Below are positions 25,511 to 35,071 of a DNA stretch of 41,391 nucleotides, piece by piece. Origin of the DNA: Chloroflexota bacterium. Its GTDB lineage: Bacteria > Chloroflexota > Chloroflexia > Thermobaculales > Thermobaculaceae. Location of the stretch: the NCBI GenBank assembly GCA_902810765.1, contig CADDYR010000004.1, forward strand, positions 1 to 41,391, read 5' to 3'. The translations under genes and the position numbers were made by a program. The first letter of the stretch is position 1. The number at the start of each line of letters is the position of its first letter. The notes under the pieces were generated by a model. That model was not told the origin of the DNA, made no database searches, and saw only the letters and a list, made by a program, of their open reading frames with translations.

Positions 25511-25536
25511 GCGTGGTCTCCAGTCGTCTGCTACGA

Positions 25537-26535
25537 TTACTTTCTCTGGAACGCCGCGTCGAACGCGACCGCCGACGGTGGGAAGTCGGTGCGCTTGACG
25601 AACGCCGCGGCGTCGGTCGCGCCCCACTCGCGGTCCATCCCCGAGTCCTCCCACTCGACCGAGAGCGGTCCGTCGTACCCGATGCGGTTGAGCGCGCGGA
25701 ACATCTCCTCGAAGTCCACGTCGCCGTGACCGGGCGACACGAAGTCCCAGCCGCGCTCCGCCGAGCCGAAGTCGAGGTGCGAGCCCAGGATGCTGCGGCG
25801 GCCGTTCAGCCGCTTCTTCGAGTCCTTCACGTGCACGTGGTAGATGCGGTCGGCGAACTCCTCGATGAACGCGACCGGGTCGAGGAACTGATGGGCGAAG
25901 TGGCTGGGGTCGAAGTTGATGCCGAAGCCGGGGCGGCGGCCGATCGCGTCGAGCGTCTTCCGCGTCGTCACGAAGTCGTACGCGATCTCGGTCGGGTGGA
26001 CCTCGAGGCCGAACCTGACGCCCTCCTGATCGAACACGTCAATGATCGGGTTCCAGCGCTCGGCGAAGTCCTCGTATCCCCTCTCGATCTCGGCGGGGTC
26101 GTTCGGCGGGAAGGAGTAGAGCAGGGGCCAGATGCTCGAGCCCGTGAAGCCGTTCACCTGGTTCACGCCGAGCTTCGCGGCCGCGCGGGCGGTGTCCATC
26201 ATCTCCTGTGCCGCGCGCTGACGCACCCCCTCGGGGTCGCCGTCGCCCCACACATAGTCGGGGAGGGTTGCCTTGTGCCGGTTGTCTATGCGGTCGCACA
26301 CGGCCTGGCCGACGAGGTGGTTGCTGATCGCGTAGCACTCGAGGCCGTGCTTGTCGAGGATGTCGCGGCGGGACTGCACGTAGTCGGGCTCGGCGAGAGC
26401 GCGCCTCACCTCGAAGTGGTCCCCCCAGCAGGCCAGCTCCAGGCCGTCGAAGCCGAACTGCTTCGCCTTAGCCGCGAGCGTCTCCAGCGGCAGGTCGGCC
26501 CACTGGCCCGTGAACAGAGTAACCGGTCTCCCCAT
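25537..26535 (-). CDS. sugar-phosphate isomerase/epimerase-like TIM barrel (first)
   Basis: A 332-residue xylose-isomerase-like TIM barrel. Likely metal ligands fall in the family positions: Glu in FGLEVHPTE, Asp in GINFDPSHF, His in [10 protein letters not shown], and Glu in [10 protein letters not shown]. The start [20 protein letters not shown] and [13 protein letters not shown] are usual first and second strands. ATG 26535 has GGAGG close upstream. The preceding gap of 111 bp contains TACAAT near 26586 without a clear -35, so internal initiation is possible. It belongs to the operon 28572 to 23557. Related proteins isomerise ketoses or dehydrate inososes; I cannot say which applies. Confidence 0.88.
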   Translation of the reverse strand: MGRPVTLFTGQWADLPLETLAAKAKQFGFDGLELACWGDHFEVRRALAEPDYVQSRRDILDKHGLECYAISNHLVGQAVCDRIDNRHKATLPDYVWGDGDPEGVRQRAAQEMMDTARAAAKLGVNQVNGFTGSSIWPLLYSFPPNDPAEIERGYEDFAERWNPIIDVFDQEGVRFGLEVHPTEIAYDFVTTRKTLDAIGRRPGFGINFDPSHFAHQFLDPVAFIEEFADRIYHVHVKDSKKRLNGRRSILGSHLDFGSAERGWDFVSPGHGDVDFEEMFRALNRIGYDGPLSVEWEDSGMDREWGATDAAAFVKRTDFPPSAVAFDAAFQRK

Positions 26536-26646
26536 ACTTGCCTCCTCGATTGTGTTCCTGCTGCGCGTGATGGCCGCTATTGTACTACAGTCGTCGGCTG
26601 GTGCGTGTTGGTTTTCTGGGACTTCTTGTGAGATCCGGCCTCCGAA

Positions 26647-27684
26647 TCAAGCCTGGCCGGACAGCATCGCCTGGAGCGGCGAGTCCTCGATCTCGAGCGG
26701 CAGGTCCACCCTCCCCCGGCGCCGGCTCGACTCGTATGTGCCGAAGATGAGCTCCGTGGCCCGGAGCGCCCTCCTGCCCGAGAGCTCTGGCTCGCGGCCG
26801 TCCTCGAGCGCTGCCACGAGGTCGAGCACCCCGTCGGCGGTGGCCTCCAGATCGTTCGCCTTCGGGATCTCGCAGGTCCTCCAGCCGGGGGCCTCCCGGT
26901 TCCACACCCTCAGGAGGGCGCCGCTCGCGCGGTGGTTCACCTCGACGACTCCCTCCTCGCCGACGAGCCGGTTGCCGGCCTCCCAGCCGGCCCGATAGCC
27001 GGTGACCAGGAGGCCGTGCACGCCGTTCGCGAACTCGAAGTGGCTGAGCCCCTGTCCCTCCATGGAGAGCCCGAAGACCGTGTCCCCGTCCCGCAGGTCC
27101 ACCTGGCCGATCACCCACTCGGCGGGGATCTCGTCGTTATAGTAGAAGAGCATGTCGAACCAGTGTGTGCCCCAGTCGAAGAGGTTGGGACACGATGCCT
27201 CAAGCCGGATGAGTTCGCCTATCGCGCCGTCCTCGAGGAGCCGCTTCGCCTCGCGGTACTGCGGCATGAATCTGCGCTGGTGGTTGAAGCTCAGCTGAGT
27301 GCCCCGCGCCTCGCACACCTCGACCATCCGCCGGGCCTCGCCGAAGGTCGGGGCCATCGGCTTCTCGCAGTGCACCGCTCGCACGCCCGCATCCGCCGCG
27401 GCGATCACCATCTCCGCGTGCAGGTGCGGCCAGGTGCACACGCTCACGATGTCGAGGCTCTCCTTCTCGAGCATCTCGTGGTAGTCCTCGTACAGGCGCT
27501 CGCCACCGTGTCGCTCCTGGAAGGCGCGCGCGTTCTCGATCCGTACGTCAGCGAGCGCGACTATCTCGCACTCGGGCGACCTCTCGTAACCGAGGGCGTG
27601 CCAGTGGGACATTCCGTACCCGGTGGCTCCCTCCGTCCTGAGCGGCCGCCCGCACCCGATGATCCCCACCCGAAACCGGCTCAT
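26647..27684 (-). CDS. Gfo/Idh/MocA-family oxidoreductase (third copy)
   Basis: A 345-residue predicted dehydrogenase. The N-terminus VGIIGCGRPLRTEGATGYG has a longer loop after the Rossmann glycines than the other two copies. VHCEKPMAPTFGEARRM has the EKP motif. FNHQRRFMPQYREAKRLLEDGAIG, CPNLFDWGTHWFDMLFYY and VTGYRAGWEAGNRLVG mark the C-terminal domain. The segment DWGTHWFDM holds the conserved Asp and His of the active site. It is 12 bp after the IolE-like gene, so the two are almost certainly cotranscribed. The three oxidoreductases in the window are only distantly alike, so they are not recent duplicates. Confidence 0.9.
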   Translation of the reverse strand: MSRFRVGIIGCGRPLRTEGATGYGMSHWHALGYERSPECEIVALADVRIENARAFQERHGGERLYEDYHEMLEKESLDIVSVCTWPHLHAEMVIAAADAGVRAVHCEKPMAPTFGEARRMVEVCEARGTQLSFNHQRRFMPQYREAKRLLEDGAIGELIRLEASCPNLFDWGTHWFDMLFYYNDEIPAEWVIGQVDLRDGDTVFGLSMEGQGLSHFEFANGVHGLLVTGYRAGWEAGNRLVGEEGVVEVNHRASGALLRVWNREAPGWRTCEIPKANDLEATADGVLDLVAALEDGREPELSGRRALRATELIFGTYESSRRRGRVDLPLEIEDSPLQAMLSGQA

Positions 27685-27696
27685 CCCGCTCTCTTT

Positions 27697-28572
27697 CTAG
27701 TAGCCGAGACTCCTGAGGTACTCGCGGCTGATCACGGCGCTCTCAAACGCCGTCGGCTTCTGGGTCACGTCTGTCTCGACTATCGCCCAGCCAGAGAACG
27801 CGGCGTCCTCCAGCGCGCGGAACACGCTCGGGAAGTCCACGTCACCCTCCCCGAGCTCCGCGAAGATGCCGTTCCGGTTGAACGCGGCGTAGTCCCAGCC
27901 CTCGGCACATCCCCGCTCGCGCACCCGCTCGCTCACGTCCTTCAGGTGGATCGTGCGAATCCGCCTCGCGTGCTTCCGGACGAACGGCACGACCTCCACG
28001 CCCGCCCACGCCAGGTGCCCGGTGTCCGGGCCGAGGAACACGGCCTCCTCGTCGGCGAGGGAAAGCAGGCGCTCGATCTCCTCGCCCGTCTCGATGACGC
28101 TTCCGACGTGGTTGTGGAAGCAGCTTCGGACGCCCTCCCCGAGCGTGACCCTGCCGACATCGCTCAGGGTGTCGGCAAAGACCCGATACTCCTCGTCCGA
28201 GAGGGAGTCCTCGGGCGAGACGTGGCCGGCCAGCTGGCTCCGCGTTCTTCCGCTCCGGGTCACGCGGTCGAAGCCCCCGGCCGCGACGTACATCTCGCTG
28301 CAGCCCAGCTCGCGTGTGAAGGCGGCGAAGCGGCGAGCGCTCTGGACGATGCGGTCTCGCTCGCCCGCCTTCCAGAAATCAGCGGAGAAGTAGCCGGGCG
28401 CGGGCACGAGCCCATAGCTGGAGAAGATGCGGATCGTCTCCTCGGGGCTGCGGTCTCCGGACGGTCCCGCTGGCGCTCCCTCGTACCCCGCGCGGGCGAT
28501 CTCCTCGAGCACCTGCTCCTCGGGCACGCCGCGCCACGTGATCTGCCCACAGCCTACGCGAATCGTCGTCAC
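27697..28572 (-). CDS. sugar-phosphate isomerase/epimerase-like TIM barrel, inosose dehydratase-like (second)
   Basis: A 291-residue TIM barrel with the pattern of the inosose dehydratase (IolE) branch. It begins RVGCGQITWRGVPEEQVLEEI. Metal ligands are expected in SCFHNHVGSVIET (His/Glu), GPDTGHLAWAG (Asp and His), IRTIHLKDV (His), and WAIVETDVTQKP (Glu). The C-terminal SAVISREYLRSLGY is also typical. The GTG start at 28572 is the first gene of the five-gene group, 77 bp after ppc. Readthrough from the ppc operon is possible. A weak TACACT (-10-like) lies in that gap without a clear -35. Together with three Gfo/Idh/MocA enzymes it makes cyclitol catabolism the leading but unproven idea. Confidence 0.83.
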   Translation of the reverse strand: MTTIRVGCGQITWRGVPEEQVLEEIARAGYEGAPAGPSGDRSPEETIRIFSSYGLVPAPGYFSADFWKAGERDRIVQSARRFAAFTRELGCSEMYVAAGGFDRVTRSGRTRSQLAGHVSPEDSLSDEEYRVFADTLSDVGRVTLGEGVRSCFHNHVGSVIETGEEIERLLSLADEEAVFLGPDTGHLAWAGVEVVPFVRKHARRIRTIHLKDVSERVRERGCAEGWDYAAFNRNGIFAELGEGDVDFPSVFRALEDAAFSGWAIVETDVTQKPTAFESAVISREYLRSLGY

Positions 28573-28649
28573 GTCATCTTCCTTTCGCTAACGGGCCAAC
28601 GAGGGGGCTCGACTGACAGTGTAGTGGATCGCGACGCTGACGTGTAGAG

Positions 28650-31466
28650 CTACCCGGTGTTCTGCAGTCCCGCGGCGATGCCGTTGATCGAGAGGAAGAT
28701 CGCCTCGAGCAGGGCCTCGCGCTCGGTACTTGCCTCCTCGGGCAGCCCTCGCAGCCTTCTAAGCAGCGCGACCTGAATGTAGCTCATGGGGTCGACGTAC
28801 GGGTTGCGCAGCCAGATCGAGCGCTGGAGCACGGGCTGGTTGTCCAGGAGCCGCTCCCCGCCGCTCGCCCTCACCACCCACTCGACCGTGCGCTCGTACT
28901 CCTCCCTGATCCTCGGCCAGATCTCTTGTGCGACCTGGCGGTCCGCGACCAGCCCGGCGTAGATACCGGCGACGTGGACGTCCGCCTTCGCGAGGATCAT
29001 CTGCGCGTTGTCTATCGCCGAGCGGAAGAACGGCCAGCGCCTGTACATGTCGCGCAGCGTCTCGACCCTGTCCGGGTCGTCACCCGCGTACTCCCGCATC
29101 GCGGTGCCGAGGCCGTACCACCCGGGGAGGGTGTGACGGCTCTGCATCCAGGAGAACACCCAGGGGATGGCTCGGAGGTTCTCGATGTCGAAGCCGGACT
29201 GCCTGCGCGCGGGCCTGGACGCCATCGGCAGCTCGCTGATCTCCGCGATCGGCGTGGCCTCTCGGAAGTAGTCGGCGAACTCCGGCGTCTCGTACACGAG
29301 CTGGCGGTAGGCCCGATACGACACCTCGCTCATCGCGCTCGCGGCCTCCTCCCACGCGGGCTCGACGTGGGCGCGCTCGGAGAGCGTGGCGGGGCTGAGG
29401 CTCGCCTGCAGCACCGCGTTCATCACCTGGTCCATGTACCTGAGCGCGATCGAGGGGTTGCCGTAGCGCGCGAAGATCACCTCGCCCTGCTCGGTGAGCT
29501 TCAGGGTGCCGTGGATCGTGCCCGGCGGCTGCCCGAGGATCGCCCGATGGGTCGGGCCGCCGCCCCGCCCGATCGCTCCACCCCGGCCGTGGAACAGCCT
29601 CAGCCTGACCCCGCGCGCCTCGCAGGTGTCGGCAAGCAGACACTGCGCCTTGTACAGCTCCCAGTTGCTCGTGAGGAAGCCCCCGTCCTTGTTCGAGTCG
29701 GAGTACCCGATCATGACCTCCTGCTGCCGGTCCCAGGCGACGACGTTCGACCAGTAGGCCGGGTGATCGAACAGCTCGTTCAGGACGCGCCCGCAGCCCC
29801 GCAGGTCCTCCACGCTCTCGAACAGCGGCACGATCTGCAGCCTGCTCCATCTCCCCTCGGGCGAGAGCAGACCCATCTCCCGCGCGAGCAGCTGCACCTC
29901 CAGGACGTCCGCCGCACAGCGGGTGAAGCTGATGATGTAGGTGTCGCACGCGCCGCGCCCGATCTCGTCCTGGATCGAGCGGATGGCCTCGAACACGGCG
30001 AGGGTGTCCTCTGTCGGAGGGGTGTACGAGCGGACGACGCCCACGAGCGGCCTCCGCTCGCCGAGTAGTCCGCCGAGGAGCTCGAGGCGCTCCCGATCCG
30101 AGAGCCGCTCGTAGCCGTCGCACACGCCCGCCGCCCGGAGGACCTCCGCCAACGCCTCCCTGTGGCGGCGGCTGTGCTGCCGCACGTCTATCTTCGCGAG
30201 GTGGAAGCCGAAGACCTCAATCCGCCGCCTGAGATCCGCGAGCGCTCCGCGCGCCAGCCGCTCGCCCGCGTGCCCCTCGAGGCTGCGGGCGACTGTCTCG
30301 ACGTCCCGCAGCAGCTCCTCTGAGCTCATGTAGCACCTTCTGGCCGAAGGCGTCAGCCCCTCCTGCATCGCGCCGATCGTGTTGCCGAGCTTCTCGATCA
30401 TCAGCCCGAGCTTGCGCCGGTACAGCTCGTTGCCACTGCGCTCGCGCTGCCTCGCCGCGGCCTCGGGCAGCGCCCGCTCGTCCTCCTCGATGGAGCGCAC
30501 GAGCTCGCCGCTCACGCCCGCCCTGCGCACGCTCACGGAGATCCGACGGCGCAGCTGGGTCAGCGCCGCGACGTACGACTGCATGACCACGCCCTTCTGG
30601 AGCCGGGCCGTGCGCACGGTGATCTCGGGCGTGACGTTCGGGTTGCCGTCGCGATCCCCGCCCATCCAGGAGCCGAACCGAAGGAGCGCGGGCATCCGAA
30701 ACTCCCGACCCGGGTAGGAGCGTCTCAGCGCCCTCGCGAGACCCCTGTAGGCCGCGGGGATGACGTCGAACAGGCTCTCCTGGAAGAAGTACAGGTTGTT
30801 GTACACCTCGTCGAGGGGCGTGGGGCGGGTCTGCCTGACGGCGTCCGTCTGCCACAGCGTCGTGATCGTCTCGCGCAGCCTCTCGACGATCTCCTCCCGC
30901 GCGCTCTCCGTGAGGGTGGCGGAGTCGAGGGCGGCCACCAGGTTCGACACGTCGCGCAGGTGTATGAGCGTAGTCCGCCGCCTGGACTCGGTGGGGTGGG
31001 CGGTGAACACGAACTCGATGCTCAGGCGGTCGAGCAGCTCCTGCACGTCCCGCGCCGTGATCCCCTGCTTGGACAGGCGGTCCACGGCCTCGGCGACGGA
31101 GCCGGAGATGGGCTCGGGGTAGGACTCCCTCTCCCGCTGGCGCAGCACGCGTATCCGGTGGTTCTCCTCGGCGACGTTGATGATCTGGAAGAAGAGGTTG
31201 AATGCGCGCAGCACGTCGTACGCGGCGCGGACGTCGAGCGCGGAGGCCAGCTCCTCCACCTTCCGGTTCAGTTCCTCGGAGTACTCGCTCCGCAGCGTGA
31301 TGCAGTTCCTGCGGAGGGTCTCCACCAGCTCGAACAGCTCGTCTCCGCCCTGCTCGCGCAGCACGTCCCCGACTATCGCGCCGAGCAGCCGCACGTCGCC
31401 GCTCAGCCTGTCCCCTCCGCTGGCCCTTCGGCCGATCGTGCCCGTGCTCTCCATGCGATGGCTCAT
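28650..31466 (-). CDS. ppc: phosphoenolpyruvate carboxylase
   Basis: Adds bicarbonate to phosphoenolpyruvate to form oxaloacetate, the precursor of aspartate. The 938-residue length is usual for bacterial enzymes. The catalytic motifs are intact: FVFTAHPTES with the essential His, GYSDSNKDGG, FHGRGGAIGRGGGPTH (active-site loop), and the C-terminal NGIAAGLQNTG. ATG 31466 is 23 bp after the asd stop, and the upstream genes overlap or are closely spaced. It is therefore the last gene of the operon metX-aspartate kinase-hom-asd-ppc, which would put an anaplerotic enzyme under SAM-I riboswitch control. I cannot judge allosteric regulation from the sequence. Confidence 0.97.
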   Translation of the reverse strand: MSHRMESTGTIGRRASGGDRLSGDVRLLGAIVGDVLREQGGDELFELVETLRRNCITLRSEYSEELNRKVEELASALDVRAAYDVLRAFNLFFQIINVAEENHRIRVLRQRERESYPEPISGSVAEAVDRLSKQGITARDVQELLDRLSIEFVFTAHPTESRRRTTLIHLRDVSNLVAALDSATLTESAREEIVERLRETITTLWQTDAVRQTRPTPLDEVYNNLYFFQESLFDVIPAAYRGLARALRRSYPGREFRMPALLRFGSWMGGDRDGNPNVTPEITVRTARLQKGVVMQSYVAALTQLRRRISVSVRRAGVSGELVRSIEEDERALPEAAARQRERSGNELYRRKLGLMIEKLGNTIGAMQEGLTPSARRCYMSSEELLRDVETVARSLEGHAGERLARGALADLRRRIEVFGFHLAKIDVRQHSRRHREALAEVLRAAGVCDGYERLSDRERLELLGGLLGERRPLVGVVRSYTPPTEDTLAVFEAIRSIQDEIGRGACDTYIISFTRCAADVLEVQLLAREMGLLSPEGRWSRLQIVPLFESVEDLRGCGRVLNELFDHPAYWSNVVAWDRQQEVMIGYSDSNKDGGFLTSNWELYKAQCLLADTCEARGVRLRLFHGRGGAIGRGGGPTHRAILGQPPGTIHGTLKLTEQGEVIFARYGNPSIALRYMDQVMNAVLQASLSPATLSERAHVEPAWEEAASAMSEVSYRAYRQLVYETPEFADYFREATPIAEISELPMASRPARRQSGFDIENLRAIPWVFSWMQSRHTLPGWYGLGTAMREYAGDDPDRVETLRDMYRRWPFFRSAIDNAQMILAKADVHVAGIYAGLVADRQVAQEIWPRIREEYERTVEWVVRASGGERLLDNQPVLQRSIWLRNPYVDPMSYIQVALLRRLRGLPEEASTEREALLEAIFLSINGIAAGLQNTG

Positions 31467-31489
31467 CCTCCTGCCGGTCGTGGCCGCGT

Positions 31490-32539
31490 CTACCGGCCCT
31501 CCGTCGTCGCGAAGTACAGCTCAGCGTTCAGGATCGAACACCCGGCCGCGCCGAGCACCGTGTTGTGCCCGAGCGCGTTGAACTTCCAGCCGAGGAGCGG
31601 GCAGGGCCTGAGCCTCCCCAGCACCTCGCCCATGCCGCCGCTCTCCCACACGTCCTTCGCCGGCTGCGGCCGGTCGGGCCGGTCCCGGTACACGAGCGGC
31701 CTCTCAGCCGCGCTCGGCAGCCCCAGGCCGAGCACCCGTGGCCGCCACTCCCCCCACGCCGCCAGGATCTGCTCCCGCGCGACCTCCCGCGCGAGCTCCA
31801 TCGAGACGGCGAGCAGGTGCCCCTCCCGCACGGGCACGCGGTGGCACTGCGCGCTCAGCCCGATGTCGGCGAGCTCGAACCCGGACCCGCGCCACTCGCC
31901 TAGGAGCTTGAGCGGCTCGCTCTCGACCTTCTCCTCCTCGCCCGGGATGTATGGCACGACGTTCCCCATTATGTCATACGAGGGCACGCCAGGGTACCCG
32001 GCCCCGCTGATCGCCTGCATCGTCACGACAGAAGCGCGCCGCACGCCGAACCTCTCGTGCAGCGGCTTCAGCGCCATCGCGAACGGGATCGAGGAGCAGT
32101 TCGGGTTCGTGAGGATGAAGCCGGGCCAGCCCCGACGCTTCCGCTGCTCCTCGACGGCCGCCAGGTGCTCGGGGTTGACGTACGGCACGACGAGCGGCAC
32201 GTCCGGGTCCATCCGGTGGCTGCTCGCGTTGCTGAACACCCTGTAACCGGCGGCCGCGAACGCGGGCTCCGCTTCGGAGGCGCTCTCGGACGGCAGCGCG
32301 GAAAACACGACCTCGCAGTCCACGCCCGGCTCGGTCGGGGAGAGGGTGAGACCGCGCGCGTACTCCGGCACATCCCCGCCGAGGTGCCACGTCACCGCCT
32401 CGCCATAGCACCTGCCGGCGGTGCGCTCGGACCCCGTGACCACGGCGAGCTCGAACCAGGGGTGCCCGTCGAGCATCTGCACGAAGCGCTGACCGACAGT
32501 CCCCGTCGCGCCGAGCACCCCAACCCTTATCCTGCGCAC
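31490..32539 (-). CDS. asd: aspartate-semialdehyde dehydrogenase, archaeal/fungal type
   Basis: Reduces aspartyl phosphate to aspartate semialdehyde with NADPH. The 349-residue protein starts RVGVLGATGTVGQRFVQML (Rossmann turn). FSALPSESASEAEPAF follows, then TNPNCSSIPFAMALKPL with the catalytic Cys and YDIMGNVVPYIPGEEEKV. Its length and the PYIPGEEEK pattern match the archaeal/fungal-type enzymes rather than the E. coli type. It begins with GTG 32539, overlapping hom by 13 bp, and ends 23 bp before ppc. In this organism the product would feed homoserine; a diaminopimelate branch is unnecessary for free lysine if the LysW pathway makes it, although cell-wall DAP may still need it. Confidence 0.94.
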   Translation of the reverse strand: MRRIRVGVLGATGTVGQRFVQMLDGHPWFELAVVTGSERTAGRCYGEAVTWHLGGDVPEYARGLTLSPTEPGVDCEVVFSALPSESASEAEPAFAAAGYRVFSNASSHRMDPDVPLVVPYVNPEHLAAVEEQRKRRGWPGFILTNPNCSSIPFAMALKPLHERFGVRRASVVTMQAISGAGYPGVPSYDIMGNVVPYIPGEEEKVESEPLKLLGEWRGSGFELADIGLSAQCHRVPVREGHLLAVSMELAREVAREQILAAWGEWRPRVLGLGLPSAAERPLVYRDRPDRPQPAKDVWESGGMGEVLGRLRPCPLLGWKFNALGHNTVLGAAGCSILNAELYFATTEGR

Positions 32540-33618
32540 GACCTAGCCGCCTCCAACAGGTCCGAGAGCACCCCCATCGCGGTCACGACCGGCCCCGCGC
32601 CCGGGCCGATCACCACGAGCGGATGCTCGCGATACTCCCGAGTCCTCATCTGGACTATGTTGTCGGGACCGCTGAGCGAGCCGATCCTGCTCTCGGCCTC
32701 CACCTCCACGAGCCCCACGGTGACCTCGCCCTCGGCGGGGACCCTAGCGACGTACCTGAGCGTCCTGCCCCGGCGGCGCGCTCTCTCGACGAGGCTCCCG
32801 AACCGCTCGTCTCCTGCCTCCGCGGCCGCGAGGAACTCCCGGACACTCAGAGCGGGGTCCAGGGGCGGGAGCAGGGGCTGGACCCTCACGTCCTCGAGGC
32901 TCAGCCTGCGTCCGGAGACCCTCGCGAGGATCAGCGCCTTGCGCGCCACGTCCAGCCCGCTCAGATCGTCCCGGGGGTCGGGCTCGGTGTAGCCGAGGTC
33001 GCGGGCCCTCCTCACCGCCTCCGAGTACGGGGTCCCCGCCACGAGCTCGGTCGTGATGAAGCCGAGCGTGCCGCTCAGGCAGCCCGCGATCTCCTCCACC
33101 TCGTCCCCGGCCTCGAGGAGCGAGCGGAGGGTGCCGATCACCGGCAGGCCCGCGCCGACGGTCGCCTCGTGCCACAGCCTCCCACGGGCGGCGCACGCGA
33201 GCGCGTCGTAGCGCTCCTGGCTCACGGCCAGCGGCGCCTTGTTCGAGAGCACGGAGCGCCACCCTCGCCGGAGCGCGAGCAGATGGGCATCGTAGGTCGC
33301 GTCGCCCACAGCGCAGTCCACGAGTACCGCGCTCTCGAGACCCGAGAGCAGCCCGACCAGCTCCTCCGGGCAGAGCGTCCGGCCGCCCTCCAGCTCCGCG
33401 AGCGCTCGGCCCGCCCGCTTCGCCTCGACCGCACGTGCCACGATTCCGGGCGGGAGCCCGTCGGGGGAGACAACGGCTCCGGAGGTGTCGGCGAGCGCGG
33501 CGTAGGTCAGGTCGAGCCCCTGGGCAAGCTGGCGCGCGCGGCCCGCGAGCACCAGGCGGGCGACTTCCGAGCCCACCGTGCCCACCCCGATCTGGACGAT
33601 GCTGACCCGGCGGCTCAT
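32527..33618 (-). CDS. hom: homoserine dehydrogenase
   Basis: Reduces aspartate semialdehyde to homoserine. The protein is about 363 residues. It starts with VSIVQIGVGTVGSEVARLVL (NAD(P)-binding turn) at ATG 33618, overlapping the aspartate kinase stop by 4 bp. It has WRSVLSNKAPLAVSQERYDAL, GAGLPVIGTLRSLLEAGDEV, GCLSGTLGFITTEL, and ARDLGYTEPDPRDDLSGLDVARK. The last carries the conserved Glu, Asp and Lys of the active site. It ends without an ACT domain, so direct threonine feedback is less likely; it resembles the short, ACT-less class. In-frame codons upstream of 33618 lie in the kinase gene and are shadow. Confidence 0.94.
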   Translation of the reverse strand: MSRRVSIVQIGVGTVGSEVARLVLAGRARQLAQGLDLTYAALADTSGAVVSPDGLPPGIVARAVEAKRAGRALAELEGGRTLCPEELVGLLSGLESAVLVDCAVGDATYDAHLLALRRGWRSVLSNKAPLAVSQERYDALACAARGRLWHEATVGAGLPVIGTLRSLLEAGDEVEEIAGCLSGTLGFITTELVAGTPYSEAVRRARDLGYTEPDPRDDLSGLDVARKALILARVSGRRLSLEDVRVQPLLPPLDPALSVREFLAAAEAGDERFGSLVERARRRGRTLRYVARVPAEGEVTVGLVEVEAESRIGSLSGPDNIVQMRTREYREHPLVVIGPGAGPVVTAMGVLSDLLEAARSCAG

Positions 33619-35006
33619 CGGTGCACGAACTCCCTGTGCAGCACACGGACGGAGTCGTCCAGCCGGTCCCCCTCGACGACGAACGCGAAGCTCGTGCCCG
33701 AGGGAGCCTGGGCGAAGCCGTGGACGCTGACGCCGATCCCGCCGAGCGCGCCGAACACGCGCGCGCCTATGCCCGAGGTGTCGCCCAGCCCCTCGCCCAC
33801 GCACGCGAACACCCCGTAACCGTTGTGCACGTCGATCCGCCTGACCTCCCCCCGACGCATCTCCTCGGCGAACTCCGCGGCGAGCTCTCGGTGCACGACG
33901 AGCGCACGGTCGGCCGGAAGGATGAAGCTCAGGTTCTGCTCGGGCGAGGACGCGTTGGTGAGGAGCGCGTCCACCGAGAGCCTCTCGAGCGTGCCGAGTG
34001 CTCGGGCAGCCACCCGGGGGCCTCCCGGACGCCCGGAGCCCTCGACGGTTACCACCGACACGGTGCGGGAGTAGGCTATGGACTTCACCGGCTCGCCGTT
34101 GCGCTCGCCGTCGGTCGTGATGAGCGTGCCCTCGAAGGACGGCTCGAAGCTGTTGAGCACCCTTATCGGGAACCCGTGGTCCACGGCGGGAAGCACCGTG
34201 CGGGGATGTATGACCTTCGCGCCGAAGAACGAGAGCTCGCGCGCCTCGGCGTAGGAGAGGTGGGGCACCGGCCTGGCCTCCGGCACGACCTTCGGGTCGG
34301 CCGTGAGCACGCCGTTCGTATCGCTGTAGATGCGCACCTCGTCCGCGTCCAGCGCGGCGCCCAGGATCGTCGCGGTGTAGTCCGAGCCTCCCCGACCGAG
34401 CGTGGTTGTCAGACCGGAGGTCGTCGAGCCGGCGAAGCCCGGCACGATCGGCAGGATTCCCGCGCTCAGCAGGGGGCAGATCTGCTCCCGCGTGGCCTCG
34501 CGCGTCAGGTCGGTGAGGGGCATCGCCTCCTGGAAGTTGTCGTCGGTCTTGACGATGGACTCGGCGTCGAGCACGCGCGCCTCGATGCCCTGAGAGCAGA
34601 GGAGGGCGACCATGACCGCGCAGGAGAGGCGCTCGCCATAGGCCGCGACGCGGTCGAGCGAGCGCGCGCTGGCCTCCTCGAGCAGGCAGAGCGCGGAGTA
34701 CACCTGCTCGAGCTCGTCGAGGTGGTGCTCGATCTCCTTGAGCAGCCGGGCATCGTGATCCCCCAGCCCCAGCTGCTCCACCGTCGAGCGATGGCGCTGC
34801 CTGAGGTACCTCATCACCGAGTACACCGTCGTGCGGTCGCCGCGCTCCGCCGCCTGACAGCCGAGCAGCAGCGCGTCCGTCACGCCGCTCATCGCCGAGA
34901 GGACGACCACGGGCCTCCTAGGGAGGTGGCAGCGGATGATCCCCGCCACCCGTCTGATGCACCCGGCGTCTCCGACGCTCGTGCCACCGAACTTCAGTAT
35001 CAGCAA
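33615..35006 (-). CDS. aspartate kinase
   Basis: Phosphorylates aspartate, the first step of the aspartate family. The 463-residue monofunctional enzyme has LILKFGGTSVGDAGCIRR, the Lys-rich nucleotide-binding start, GLTTTLGRGGSDYTATIL, and VRIYSDTNGVLTADPKVVP. The C-terminal about 150 residues (from SVVTVEG through PSGTSFAFVVEGD) contain two ACT-type regulatory segments, so feedback by an amino acid, probably threonine, is expected. The start is TTG 35006, supported by GGAGAGG a few bases upstream. It lies 65 bp after metX and overlaps hom by 4 bp. The kinase and the dehydrogenase are separate, unlike the ThrA fusions of enterobacteria. I leave the symbol blank because several paralogue names would fit. 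Confidence 0.94.
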   Translation of the reverse strand: MLILKFGGTSVGDAGCIRRVAGIIRCHLPRRPVVVLSAMSGVTDALLLGCQAAERGDRTTVYSVMRYLRQRHRSTVEQLGLGDHDARLLKEIEHHLDELEQVYSALCLLEEASARSLDRVAAYGERLSCAVMVALLCSQGIEARVLDAESIVKTDDNFQEAMPLTDLTREATREQICPLLSAGILPIVPGFAGSTTSGLTTTLGRGGSDYTATILGAALDADEVRIYSDTNGVLTADPKVVPEARPVPHLSYAEARELSFFGAKVIHPRTVLPAVDHGFPIRVLNSFEPSFEGTLITTDGERNGEPVKSIAYSRTVSVVTVEGSGRPGGPRVAARALGTLERLSVDALLTNASSPEQNLSFILPADRALVVHRELAAEFAEEMRRGEVRRIDVHNGYGVFACVGEGLGDTSGIGARVFGALGGIGVSVHGFAQAPSGTSFAFVVEGDRLDDSVRVLHREFVHR

Positions 35007-35071
35007 CTCAGCCTCTCCAAACCGGGGGCGAGCACTCGCCCCGTATCACGCGTCTTCATGGACGTGCCCGG

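Noticed and set aside
33619-33804. N-terminal extension of homoserine dehydrogenase
   Set aside because: Lies inside the aspartate kinase gene; the Rossmann motif starts right after ATG 33618.
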